NCBI RefSeq assembly: GCF_963675165.1
Contig: NC_087382.1
Location: 4,379,963-4,443,962 of the forward strand
Origin: Halichondria panicea
Lineage: Eukaryota; Porifera; Demospongiae; Suberitida; Halichondriidae
Reading direction: 5' to 3'
DNA: 64,000 bases
Shown: in pieces, positions 33,590 to 44,043 of the stretch
How the letters are laid out: each line of letters starts with the position of its first letter
How positions within the stretch are numbered: position 1 is the first letter of the stretch
Notes under the pieces: model-generated
Told to the model about the DNA's origin: nothing
The model's input: the letters and a program-made list of their open reading frames with translations, nothing else
The model's database searches: none
Program-made: the position numbers and the translations under genes

Positions 33590-34165
33590 CATTTAATCAC
33601 CGTAATGTATGTAATCACCGTAATGTGTGTAATCACCGTAATGTGTGTAATCACCGTAATGAGTGTAATCACAGTAATGAGTGTAATCACCGTAATGGGT
33701 GTATTCACCGTAATGAGTGTAATCACTGTAATCACCGTAATCACCGTAATGAGTGTAATCACAGTAATGAGTGTAATCACCGTAATGGGTGTATTCACCG
33801 TAATGAGTGTAATCACTGTAATCACCATAATCACCGTAATGAGTGTAATCACAGTAATGAGTGTAATCACCGTAATCACCGTAATTACCGTAATGAGTGT
33901 AATCACAGTAATGTGTGTAATCACCGTAATGAGTGTAATCACAGTAATGAGTGTAATCACCGTAATGGGTGTATTCACCGTAATGAGTGTAATCACTGTA
34001 ATCACCGTAATGTACGTATGTAATGACCGTAATGGGTGCAATCACTGTAATCATCGTAATGGGTATAATCATCGTATGAGTATTACGAGTACTGTAATCA
34101 CTGTAATGCATGTAATCACCATAATCTATGTAATGACCGTAATCACCGTAATAGTAATACAGACT
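33590..34165 (+). repeat. Long GTAATCACCGTAATGAGT minisatellite array
   Basis: About 35 units alternating 15-18 bp (GTAATCACCGTAATGAGT, with variants GGGT, TGTGT and an AGTAAT substitution). Higher-order repetition of about 110 bp is visible at 33660-33840. It reads open in several frames on both strands (VITVM, HYGDYT), which is a consequence of the repeat and not evidence of a gene. Confidence 0.92.
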
Positions 34166-34602
34166 GTAGATCTATAGTACAGTACAGTAAACAACCAAAC
34201 ATTGATTAATATGGCAGCCTGTGCAAATTAAAGTTGACAAAATTATCTACATGATCTATGATGTCATGCCTGGAGAAATATCAGAGGGAATTATCATAGT
34301 TATCCCCTGGCCATATCCTAGCAACTGCATGAAAACAGGATATACATGTAATTTAAATTTTTCTGTGTCACTTACACGTTTGACATACTTACTACCAGTA
34401 TAATTATAAAGGGATTCACTACTTCAGTAGGATAACACCTTGATTCCGACCTTTATCTATGAGCTACAACTGACTCCAGGAAACCATAGAAAACAATGTG
34501 ACCTCCTGTAAAAAGAAACCATGCATGCATATTAAATACAATTTAACAATAAACATTACATCACCACTATAAAAGTCAGTACTGCTTGGTACATGTACAT
34601 AG
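34166..34602. repeat. 3' flank of the glycosyltransferase-like gene, copy 1
   Basis: About 34345-34560 matches 41559-41765 (GTTTGACATACT, GACTCCAGGAAACCATAG, AAACATTACATCAC). No coding region lies in it. Confidence 0.65.
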
Positions 34603-35691
34603 TCAAGTTTTGGTATAGACCAAAGTTTTGTTTTTAGGCAGATTCTCGTAAGGTCTGTATGGATGCACAGACAAATCACGTTTGCATGTTTGTTGGCCCA
34701 GTAACCCCTTTGAGTCATCACTTGTTAACCATTGCTGTAAAATAGGTTCAACTGAAGCTCGATACTTTTCTGGTACTTCTGACCGAATTTCAGAGATGAT
34801 ATTAATCCAGTGTTCCGGAGTAAAAGCGCCCTGTGTGTAATTGCGGTGCAGTTTGTTTTCTACTACAAAGCGAGGGTCAATAACCACCTCTTTATTAAAT
34901 AAGATATTACACTTGATGTTAGTATACACTTGTGAGTAAAACCAGCTTACTGAATCTAATGTTGTTGTGTATGGAAGTATGTAGTCAATTGCTTGATAGT
35001 GAAAGGCGTTGAAGATAGCATCCATGAAATATATTTGTACGTATCGTGTGGGTTCACAATTCACTCGCTCAGGAAAAATTTCTTTGGAGTACTTCTTATT
35101 GTGATATTGGATGATAACTACAGCTGGTTGGAAGGTCTTGAGAGACTCTTCATACATCCTCCATGGATTCTGTTTGTCCGATGATATTAAATGTAGTTTA
35201 ACATCGTCGTCCATGAAAATGTAGTGGATGTACGTTTCTTTTCTTTCCTTGGCTGCTTCGTAAAGCAAGTTTCTTCCAACAGTCCAGGTTGTAGACTTAC
35301 TAGAGTTGAACAAGTATTGGACATGAGGCAATGACGTGTCATCGCACTTCTTTTTGTAACTGAGGATGATAACATCACACTGACATGCTTCAGAGTCACC
35401 AATCACTTCGGGAGACTTTAGATCAGCTGGAATACAGTTTTCTGTTTGTGTTAGATAGATAAAGCGAGTTGGTGTGACCGCCGTAGTGAGTCTTGTTTTT
35501 TCAGTCGTTATATCCTTTAAATTTGAGTGTTCAATAACATTGGCTTGCTCATTCATGATCCCCGGCTCCGTCAAGGGCTTGTAAGCTTTTGCCACCGTAA
35601 AGTGCAACTTTGGTAAATACCATAGCACTACAAGCAAAACAAGCAAAACAACTGATGGCAACACCTTCAAAGTGAGTTTATTCAGCACCAT
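34603..35691 (-). CDS. Type II membrane glycosyltransferase-like protein
   Basis: About 362 residues from the Met at 35691; the frame opens 12 residues earlier at 35727. A short basic N-terminus precedes a single hydrophobic span (VLPSVVLLVLLVVLWYLP), then a stem and a lumenal domain, the layout of Golgi type II enzymes. The lumenal part has a DVIILSYKK strand, FMDDDVKL (residues 171-178 of the long frame) as a possible metal-binding DxD-like motif, and several conserved-looking aromatic segments (WFYSQVYTN). The CAZy family cannot be assigned by eye. Only its 3' flank was duplicated elsewhere (41559-41765). It is unrelated to the flanking module genes. Confidence 0.65.
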   Translation of the reverse strand: MVLNKLTLKVLPSVVLLVLLVVLWYLPKLHFTVAKAYKPLTEPGIMNEQANVIEHSNLKDITTEKTRLTTAVTPTRFIYLTQTENCIPADLKSPEVIGDSEACQCDVIILSYKKKCDDTSLPHVQYLFNSSKSTTWTVGRNLLYEAAKERKETYIHYIFMDDDVKLHLISSDKQNPWRMYEESLKTFQPAVVIIQYHNKKYSKEIFPERVNCEPTRYVQIYFMDAIFNAFHYQAIDYILPYTTTLDSVSWFYSQVYTNIKCNILFNKEVVIDPRFVVENKLHRNYTQGAFTPEHWINIISEIRSEVPEKYRASVEPILQQWLTSDDSKGLLGQQTCKRDLSVHPYRPYENLPKNKTLVYTKT

Positions 35692-35727
35692 TATTACTGG
35701 CTCTGCTCTAATTATAGAACCACTCAA

Positions 35728-36235
35728 ATATAATTATATATAGAAGATACCAACTGCTAATTTTTGTTCTATTTATGAGCCATTTCCATTTCGTAATTAT
35801 TATTGTGGTGCTTAGTTACAAGACCATATTCAAAGTTATACTCCTTTTTCTAACTTTTTAACTTGCTGTCTGTTGTTGAAATGTTCTGTCTATCATAAAA
35901 GAACATGGATTTGAGGTATAAATGGTCAAATTCGTGTTGGCTAAGTGGCTGTGATCCCAAACAGCCCCAGATCAAAGTTAAACAAGAGGGCATTGTCTTA
36001 CTTTGACCCAACACTGAACGATAGCCATGATCTGGAACAACTCCAATTTTAGGTATGTTGTACATATAGTATTGTTTTGCTAGTGTGCAAAGTTGGAATA
36101 GGTGAATGTTGTCAGAAAAAAAGTTTACACTTGTACAAATAGGAATGTGTTATTAGCTTAGTGTATTAGCTTAGTGGTTTAATATACCTCTCATTACATG
36201 TAGCTCATAAAAATTTGAACTAGAAATAGAAAATC
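35728..36235. other. Intergenic, nothing recognised
   Basis: AT-rich spacer between two minus-strand genes. It is the promoter side of the glycosyltransferase-like gene. No element is recognised. Confidence 0.4.
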
Positions 36236-38466
36236 TTAGTCCTCTGTGTCTGATAAATGTTCCACTTCTTCATTGAGACTAGGCCCAAATACCCAGTCCA
36301 TTTGTTCGTCCACCTCTTCCACTTCTTCGCCTTCCATTATATCTGATTGTATGCACTCTTCAAGACTCACTTCTAACATTACGTCATCTGTGACTGCATT
36401 TGCTGTGTTTGATTGCTCCATGTTTTGCAATTCACACACTCGCAGCCCTCCGAACATAGTGAGTCCTTCTTTTTACATCCACATCGTCCCGTTGCACAGC
36501 CTGTGGTGCACCGGCAGCCTTTTAGGAGGGCAATTACTCGTGTTTGGATTTTGCTGATGTTCTCCTCTGAGTCCCAAACAATCGTGAGTTCTTTGTCAAT
36601 AATTTTCCAGCCAAAATTGTTCATGTCAGTAAGGGTGATCGTATTTTTGTCTGTCTGATTCCACATATGCATAATCCAGCATGTTCTCTTCCAGTGAAAG
36701 TGTAGGGCATCAGTAGATGGTATCATTTGGTTTTCGAACTTGGTTCGACTCCATATGTTGTCCCTAATACTATCGATCCACTGCATGTGTATGTTGCTCT
36801 CGTATTGATTTTATAGGATTAATAAATCATTTTATAACCTCTAAAGACGGGTTAAGTTCAATGTACTGGACATTAGTTCCACTCCAACATCCTATTTGCT
36901 GACCTACGTTTACTCTGCTGAACCCGTGTCTAAAGTCAATATTGTCAACCGATAATGCCATGAAAGTGTCTTTGCATTTCATAGCTTTCAATACACCTGT
37001 ATGTATCTTGTGCTGAACAAAACGGGAAAGTGTATCTGCTGATGCACAAACACCCAAACGATTCAAAATCTTAATCAGCACTGCCGAGCCTCCTTGGCTT
37101 TCTACCACATTCATAAGTAGTTGGTGCAAAGGCCGGGAGCAACGTGCATCAGTGCAAAACAGAATACAACACAGGATGAAGTATCTGCGTACTTTTTTTG
37201 TGTGTGTTTGGGTCTCATCCATAGTGATACTCCTCCTTGATTCCCTTACAGACTGTGTGATAGAGCATATAGCTTTCCATAGTGTTTTGTCCGTCTGTGC
37301 AATTTGCTCATTAATTTTTATGTCGTTAAAATCGAAGGGAGCCACCCGTTCATCTTCTAATTTCTTTCCGATTTCTTGATGAATTATTTTATTCAAACTG
37401 TTAAGATCGTCAATTGTAGTGTTAACACTCTTTGGGGTCTCTATGGGATGTTCAAGTGGCTCTATGACAATAGGTTTACTTTGTTCCCATAGCAGTCTAC
37501 TTATAGCTAGAACAAAGTCAGTGTTAGGCCTATACACAAGAGTGCCATACTTCTTAACTTTGCAACTGTATGACATATGATGCCCAAGTGTGAACTAAGA
37601 TGGCCTAGAAGACACCTTGCAGTAGTTAGCTCCTTTGCTTGTGAAGCATGAACACTTAAGTCTATCTCTGTTGCATGCAGACAGAATATATTATGAACTG
37701 TAGAGAGTAGGGTCACCTCATTTCTTAATAATTTCTGACCAACAGAAATTACAGTTTTAATCACAGCGTTGTTCACTACACTATCATCTTCATTGGTGTT
37801 GATAGAGTCAATTAACGTCACAAGGTCTTTGTCTGTGCTTGTTACTTTTTGTTGTTCTAAGATTGACAAATGAAATTTGTAGCAACTCATGCAAACCTTG
37901 TCTGTATCCTTAATATTACCCTCAAATTCAGTTTTGTCACGAAGGTGGTGTTCAATTTCAGAAGGGTTAGGGCAGGATCTAGCATTTATGCGTTTAAGGG
38001 ACACATTACATGATACACAATTTGTTTGCATTGGTGAAGAGTAGTGATAGAGCATGAAGTAATGATGCTTGCAGAGTGGTATGGGATTGTTAATATTGTC
38101 AGTGGCATTGAGTCCAGTTGCGGCTAGTGCTGATCAAAATATTTCCATTGATATGGATTTGCTTGACGCAAATACTTCAGCTGTACATTCATGTATTACA
38201 CATTCTCCCCTTTTACCTTTCACTAACTCCCATCTAGGTGTGAAGTCGGGGTCAGATCCAACTCGTCCGATGTCTCGTCTACATGCCTGGCAAACGGGTG
38301 CATCTGGAGCTATCAGCAGAGATATGGCAATTGAGCATGCTGACTCATTTTTCCACTGCTGTGGTCTTGTGAATTTGGTATCGCTACCATTCCACAGCTC
38401 GCATTGTTCACGCGATTTCAAACTGCTGTCGGAGTTAGAGAACGACAATTTTCTTCTACTGCTCAT
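36236..38466 (-). pseudogene. Decayed multicopy gene with C-terminal cysteine-rich CxC motif
   Basis: Read in order on the minus strand: 38466-38137, starting MSSRRKLSF with CQACRRDIGR and ending at an in-frame TGA (38134-38136); the same frame continues to about 37585 with CVSCNVSLKR and VCMSCYKFH; a one-base frame loss at the CCC run 37583-37585 leads into 36827-37576 (LSVDNIDFRHGFSRVNVG); a break at 36787-36830; 36440-36786 with the cluster CRCTTGCATGRCGCKK..CSEGCEC; a second one-base shift at the TTTT run 36423-36426; and an acidic end to 36236. Similar cysteine clusters end multicopy, mobile-element-like proteins in cnidarians and sponges (family recollection, not searched). At least one nonsense and two frame breaks make it non-functional as assembled. 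Confidence 0.7.
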
Positions 38467-38607
38467 AATAAACTGATCTGAAATAATTGTATAAAATTGT
38501 ATGTTATACATGTTATTCCTTCTACCTACTGTTTTTACTAAGAGTATTGTGTGCAGTGATACGATGTTAAAAAGACTTACATTGTTTACATTCCACGTGG
38601 TGTGCAA

Positions 38608-39119
38608 AACTAACAGCAGTGGTTGTGATTGATTTGTGGGGGAGTTTTTGCACGCCTGTATCTCTCCAAATTTTTAATGGAACAGCACCAAATTTTTTTA
38701 TAACCTACCTTTATCATTGGGCTACTCGTCCAAATAAAAAACCTTTTTGTAGGACTGTCAGAAAAAATGTTTACGCAATTTTTGTTGCACTACTGTACAT
38801 ACACTACCACTAGCACTTCTATGTACTGAGACTTGTACTGAGCGCTTTTTCTCCCTTTGAGCTCACAAAACAATAGTTTGATACTTTGCTTAACATTAAA
38901 TCTACAACAAAGCATTGCATGACATACACAAGTGTAGAAAAAAGAGCATGAATATATAATGAGCAAAACCACAAACAATAAACTAAGGACAGGAAGTTAA
39001 TCTTCCATTGCAAATAAAATACATTGAGTTCATAGGCATCCGGTCACGCTGGCGGAATGACTGATTATAAAATACAGTTGGCACGGTTTCAAGGACAGAG
39101 TCTGCAAGCCAGGACAGTA
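38608..39119. other. Intergenic, nothing recognised
   Basis: Short overlapping frames only, with no recognised domain. It precedes a duplicated block. Confidence 0.4.
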
Positions 39120-39420
39120 CTTGGAGCGCATTTACCAAGCAAACTGAGCAGTATGTGAAGCTACAGAACAGTACATGGTGTAAACCGTTAGCCAGTACAT
39201 CTACAAGATGAAGCAAGAAAAGTAGACTCGCAAGCCACTTCTTTTTCTCTGATTGGACGGGGGGGGGGAAAGAACTGGTGACTCTGGGCTACAGCTTGGT
39301 CTCTAATAGAATTTGGATAGAGATTCTTCATAGGTTCTTCCACTTAATTGCGTGAGGTAGTAGAATTGGGTAGCCTGCAACAAATGCTCGCGGGCTTCTT
39401 AGCTAGCTACAGATCAGGAA
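39120..39420. repeat. Duplicated block with an intact (empty) MITE site
   Basis: Matches 41950-42660 (GTAAACCGTTAGCCAGTAC, ATCTACAAGATGAAG, GATTGGACGGGGGGG, GGGTAGCCTGCAACAAATGC). The sister copy contains a 395-bp insertion after AGTAC; here AGTAC (39194-39198) is uninterrupted. Confidence 0.85.
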
Positions 39421-39422
39421 TT

Positions 39423-39775
39423 AGCCTCGATCCCAGGCCGCTCTTCCTCAAAGAGAGGGAGGGCCTGGTATTGACTGTTTGCGCATGCACCACATAATCC
39501 CCAGAAACTGGGGACTCCGGATATCATCGTATAATGCTCAGTAAAACAATGACGTCACAACGAACGGAAGTGGATTGAAGAAAGTGGATAGCAGGGACGT
39601 AGGTAGGCTCGATCCCAGGCCGCACTTCCCACTAGGGAAGTGGGCCTGGTATCGACTGCTTGCGCATGCGCTAATATCCCCCCGGTATCTGGGGGCTTTG
39701 GATAACATCGTTTATGCTCAGTAAAACTATGACATCGCAACCAAAGGAAGTGGATTGAAGGAAGTAGATAGAAAG
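39423..39775. repeat. Two tandem 182-bp hairpin-bearing repeats
   Basis: CTCGATCCCAGGCCG starts at 39427 and again at 39609. Each copy has a hairpin; in the second (39609-39655), TCGATCCCAGGCCGCACTTC pairs with its near-complement ending GGCCTGGTATCGA. Each continues GCGCATGC.., ATGCTCAGTAAAAC, CGGAAGTGGATTGAAG. Related single hairpins occur near 40108-40165 (reverse) and 46886-46940, so this is a dispersed family. Confidence 0.8.
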
Positions 39776-40164
39776 TTCGATTGAAGGTCCCATCGGATAG
39801 CATTCTCTGATAGCTACCCTTAGCCTGCTATGTTAACAAAAGACTCACAGCCTGCAACAGTGTGGATGACGATCGTCTGAAAGGAGTGACAGCTGATAAG
39901 AGACAGGCCACGCCCATTTAACACTAACTTTGGTGAAAGTCTACTAACTACTGCTACTGATTCTATCAGAAGAAATAGCAGTACAACAAACCTACACAGC
40001 TCTGTCTCTAGCTAGCTAGCTATATAGCTCTGTGTATGACTTTTAGGATATTTTCTCTGATGTATCCAGTATTATAGGAATATTTACGGGGAAAAAATCC
40101 AATAATTTGGCGCATGCGCAAGCAGTCGATAGCAGGCCTTCTTTCAAAGGCCGGTGAAGGAGGC
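39776..40164. other. Spacer with a reverse copy of the GCGCATGC hairpin family
   Basis: About 40108-40164 (GGCGCATGCGCAAGCAGTCGAT..GCAGGCC) is the reverse of the 39423-39775 family. The rest is unannotated. No gene. Confidence 0.5.
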
Positions 40165-41020
40165 TAGGGCGTAGGCAGGATTTTGAGGAAGGGGGGGGCT
40201 GAGCTGAGGGTGCGAAGCACCGAACATTTTTCGGCGACCGGAAACCACACCTCCTAATTAATGACTCATTTCCGGGAAAATTAATTTTGTTGTACTTGTT
40301 ACTTGTAGTTGTAATAATTATAATGATGTTACAATTTGTTGTACTTGTAATAACAATTAATATGCGAAACATTGCTAATATTTACAGTGCTAACTACATT
40401 TAGATCATGTTTGCAATAAATACTGCAATTTGATTGGCTAAAGGAAGTGTTCTATCCAACTTAGAAAATCATGTACTTATAGAAAATCATGTACTTACTT
40501 AGAAAATCATGTAGCAAAGATTAGATAAGAATATTCAAATCTGATTGGCTAAATACTCATGGTTGCTATGATCCAAACAGTGTCTAACTATTATGTACAA
40601 TGTATATGATAATATAGCTAATCAGTTACTTTGCTGGCTCTTCATCAATACTCAGGCTGGCAGTACTAGAGCTTGGCAAGTTGGCACTAGATCTTGGCCT
40701 TGAGAAATAGTGGTCCAGTTTCTGCGACATAGCTGCTGCTCTCAATCAACCTCTGTGGTAGATTATTAATCAGTTGCACAGTGGGTCAGTGCATTGCGCA
40801 TGTGCATGCATGCTAAATTAAAGAAGCTAGTTACACTGAAGAATCAAAGTTACTAGTATAGTATAGCTAGCTCTTGGACATGCTGTTTGTCTGCTACTAA
40901 TCTATACCAGTAATTCCCAGGCTGAAGACAGTCATCAGAGAAGGTTGGGCTCTTAGTGTGGTTTTTGCAGAGGAAGGGGGGGCTCCAGCCCCCAAAGCCC
41001 TGCCCCTCCCTACGCCCCTG
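40165..41020. mobile_element. CAGGGGCGTAG-type element, long form
   Basis: Begins TAGGGCGTAGGCAGGATTTT and ends CCCTCCCTACGCCCCTG, inverted versions of the same terminus. The interior of about 830 bp is noncoding and includes three short repeats of AGAAAATCATGTACTTA near 40460-40520. It is probably a nonautonomous DNA transposon; target duplications were not resolved. Confidence 0.55.
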
Positions 41021-41558
41021 ACTGATTGGGCTTGTCCTCTCATTGAGAACCTTTAAAAAACAGTTGACCGTTTTTTTTAGTAGCCTCTTTTTAATTCCTG
41101 GATCTGCCCCTGCAACCAGGTCACTGTAATATTATGAATATTCCACCCTATTCTCAATTCTCAACTTTTTTCGTTCTAAACGTAGACCATTTTTCTAGAT
41201 TCGAATTAATTGTTTTGGTGCATATAATTATATATAACTAGAACAAAGACGGTAGCCAGTTTCGTTTTCTATTTTTCTTTTGAAATGTCCTATAGTATCC
41301 AGAGGGGTCCACAGAACCTACAATATCATCATTTCACACATGTCAGAAACTCTGTAACTGTCTTGTTTACCAAGAGTGACCTGCATTCCCAGACCGATTT
41401 GTCTCTAAAATAACACTATGTCGACAATAGGAAAGTTTGTGCAAACAGATGATGCTACAATTTACTTTCTGCGAATCCACACTTTAATATATACATATAC
41501 GTTACCATTCAAGGGGAAGCCCGTCTTAATTATAAAACTGGACAATCACGTGTATATT
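41021..41558. other. Intergenic, nothing recognised
   Basis: A CCTGGATCTGCCCCTGC word at about 41096 may be the end of another element. No gene is supported. Confidence 0.35.
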
Positions 41559-41765
41559 ATGTAATTTTTTATTTTCTGTTTCACTTATACGTTTGACATA
41601 CTACCGGTATATAAAATTATACACTAAGGGACTCACTACTTCAGTTTATAAAAATAGGTTAATTCCGACCTTTATCACTGACTCCAGGAAACCATAGGAT
41701 GACTTCCAGGAAGTATATTAAAGAGAAACCATGCAAATTAAACAGTAAACATTACATCACACCGA
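41559..41765. repeat. Orphan copy of the glycosyltransferase gene 3' flank
   Basis: Matches about 34345-34560 with small indels. Homology ends just where the coding region would begin, so only the 3' flank was copied or only it survives. Confidence 0.7.
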
Positions 41766-41949
41766 CTATATATTATACTGTAGCCTCCTTCGCAGCCTCT
41801 CCTTTTTCTGTAATACTGGAGAAATTGGAGGAACAAAGAGGAAACGAAAAAGGAGAGCCTGCCCCGCTATATATATAAGTCTGGTGACTGCTACTGAGCG
41901 TGGGCGAGAGTAAACCGCATTATCTGTCCTCCCACCACACTGTGAAATG

Positions 41950-42660
41950 GTACTTGAAGCGCATTTACCAGGCAAACTGAGCAGTGTGTGAAGCTATACA
42001 GAATAGTATACATGGTGTAAACCGTTAGCCAGTACCACGGGGCGTAGGCAGGGGGGGGCTCATGGTGCTCAAGCACCCCCTTTCTATCTGAGATTGTACA
42101 CAAAGTGTACCTGATTGTCTAGCTGAGCACCCCCTTCTCTTCCAGATCTTGCTGCAGTTAGCTAGCTAGTAGGCAAGCAAAACGAATTGGTCTTTAAACT
42201 GTTAGCTATTCTGGCTTAGATCTATAGACTAGTTCTCTTTCGTAGCAAAATAGGCTTCTCTATGCAAATAGAAGATTGGGCCACGCCCAACTATTAATTA
42301 TTACGTCATTAATAAGAGGTGTGGCTTTCGGTCAACCAAATTTTGGTGCTGTGCGGCTAAAAATCGGGCACTTCGCGCCCTCTTTCGTCATAATAGCACC
42401 CCCTTCCTCAAAATCCTGGCTACGCCCCTGAGTACATCTACAAGATGAAGTATGAAAAGTAGACTCGCAAGCCACTCCTTTTCTCTGATTGGACGGGGGG
42501 GGAGAAAAAGAACTGGTGACTCCGGGCTACAGCTTGGTCTCTAACAGAATTTGGGTAGAGATTATTCATAGGGTCTTCCACTTGATCCAAACATTGCGTG
42601 AGGTAGTAGAATTGGGTAGCCTGCAACAAATGCTCGCGGGCTTCTTAGCTACAGATCGGG
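41950..42660. repeat. Duplicated block, filled site
   Basis: Sister of 39120-39420, split by the MITE at 42036-42430. Outside the insertion the two align closely, including the poly-G tract and CTCGCGGGCTTCTTAGCTA. Confidence 0.85.
42036..42430. mobile_element. 395-bp CAGGGGCGTAG-type MITE with AGTAC target duplication
   Basis: Ends CACGGGGCGTAGGCAGG and CCTGGCTACGCCCCTG (inverted). AGTAC lies on both sides (42031-42035 and 42431-42435). The paralogous block at 39194-39198 has a single AGTAC, which defines the element's limits. The interior is noncoding with CACTTCGCGCCCTC and AAGCACCCCCT words. It inserted after the block duplication. Confidence 0.93.
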
Positions 42661-42916
42661 AATGTGCATGCTAGTGCTAGAAAAGAGAAAATTGATAAAT
42701 AACAACATCAGGCATTTAGCTAGGATATATAGTCATCTAAGAGACCGAATTATAGCCTATCTTTTGACTTGATGAATAATCTTCAGGATAGAACCAACTG
42801 CATGTTATTTAAATGGCCATAGCCAAACAGTGGGAGCAAACCTTTGTCAAAGGCATATAGTAATAGTAAGCCTGAGATAATTCAAACAGACAGCTAGTAG
42901 TATACATATCTAGTAG
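42661..42916. other. Spacer before the retroelement fragment
   Basis: No feature recognised. Confidence 0.3.
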
Positions 42917-44043
42917 TATACAATAAGCAAAATTTTAGAGAAACACGTTAAGTCTCTTTGTCAGGAACACCTGTGCGACCAGGCACCTATATCTCCAAGG
43001 CAGTGGGGCTTCATGTCATCACGCTCATCTATCTCAGCCCTAATACAGGTGATAGAAGACTGGAGTAGAGCCCTGGATCAAGGTCAAGAAGTATGCATAG
43101 TTTTCTTTGATATCAAAAAGGCATTCGATACTGTCCCCCATGTCAATCTTCTGAAACATCTACAGTCACTTAATTTTAACAAATATTTACTAAACTGGGT
43201 GCATAGCTACTTACTGGAGAGGAAACAGTTTGTGGGTATTGATGGCAGTAACTCAGACAGCTTACATGTTCTCTCAGGTGTGCCCCAAGGTTCGGTTTTG
43301 GGTCCACTATTGTTCATTACGTACATAAACCAAGTCACAGACGTTATTTCTCAAGACAGTAAGCTAAATATGTTTGCTGATGACATGGCCTTATACAGAG
43401 TTATCACATCTACTAATGACTACGTGAATCTTCAAAGGACATTTCTAAAGTCTCAAATTTTTTGAACACTAAATTATTATAATTTAATCTTGGCAAGTGT
43501 AAGTTTATGTCCGTTTCTAAGAAAACATCGCGCTCATTGAAGGCTCCAACTCTACTTCTAAATGGTTATGTACTGCAGCAGGTTTCTAACTACAAGTATT
43601 TAGGAATTACCATATCGGCTGACTTGAGCTGGCACACTCACATCAATACGATTTGTAATAAAACAAGGAAGTTGATAGGTCTCCTACATCGCAGGTTCTC
43701 TGGGAATTTTTCTCCAACAACACTGTTAAAGTTGTATACATCGTTCGTGAGACCACATCTGGAATACGCACCCTCTGTATGGAACCCATTTCACAAGTGT
43801 GAAATAAACAATTTAGAAAAAGTCCAGAGATTTGCTATGAGAGTTCGTCTGAAGAAATGGAATTTGAAAAGTGAAGAATTGCTCACCTTGACCAGGCTTC
43901 CTTCTCTGCAGCTGAGGCGCCTTGCTGCGGTGCTATGCCACCTTTTCAAAATACTACACAATCTAACTGACTTCCCAAACAACCCACCAACCAAGAGAAA
44001 TATGACGTACAGTATACTGGGGGTGCTGGACAGATACAGATGA
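42917..44043 (+). pseudogene. 5'-truncated non-LTR retrotransposon reverse transcriptase
   Basis: The open frame begins at about 42917 with TISKILEKH..PISPRQWGF and continues to 43465 with FFDIKKAFDTVPH (motif A), SGVPQGSVLGPLLF (motif B) and FADDMALY (motif C). It then shifts frame. A stop lies at 43480 and the next frame (43483-44043) resumes at FNLGKCKFM with VSNYKYLGITIS, SFVRPHLEYA.VWNP and a thumb/connection region. There is no endonuclease domain upstream, so it is 5'-truncated, as is usual for LINE insertions. The family is of the Jockey/CR1/RTE sort; the clade is not assigned. Confidence 0.9.

Noticed and set aside
32190..34165. CRISPR-like regular repeats
   Set aside because: Units are contiguous and degenerate without unique spacers, and the window is eukaryotic.
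33514..34177. Open frames of 130-196 residues on both strands (VITVM, HYGDYT, NHRNE polymers)
   Set aside because: Minisatellite with unit length divisible by three; no start context, domain or non-repeat sequence.
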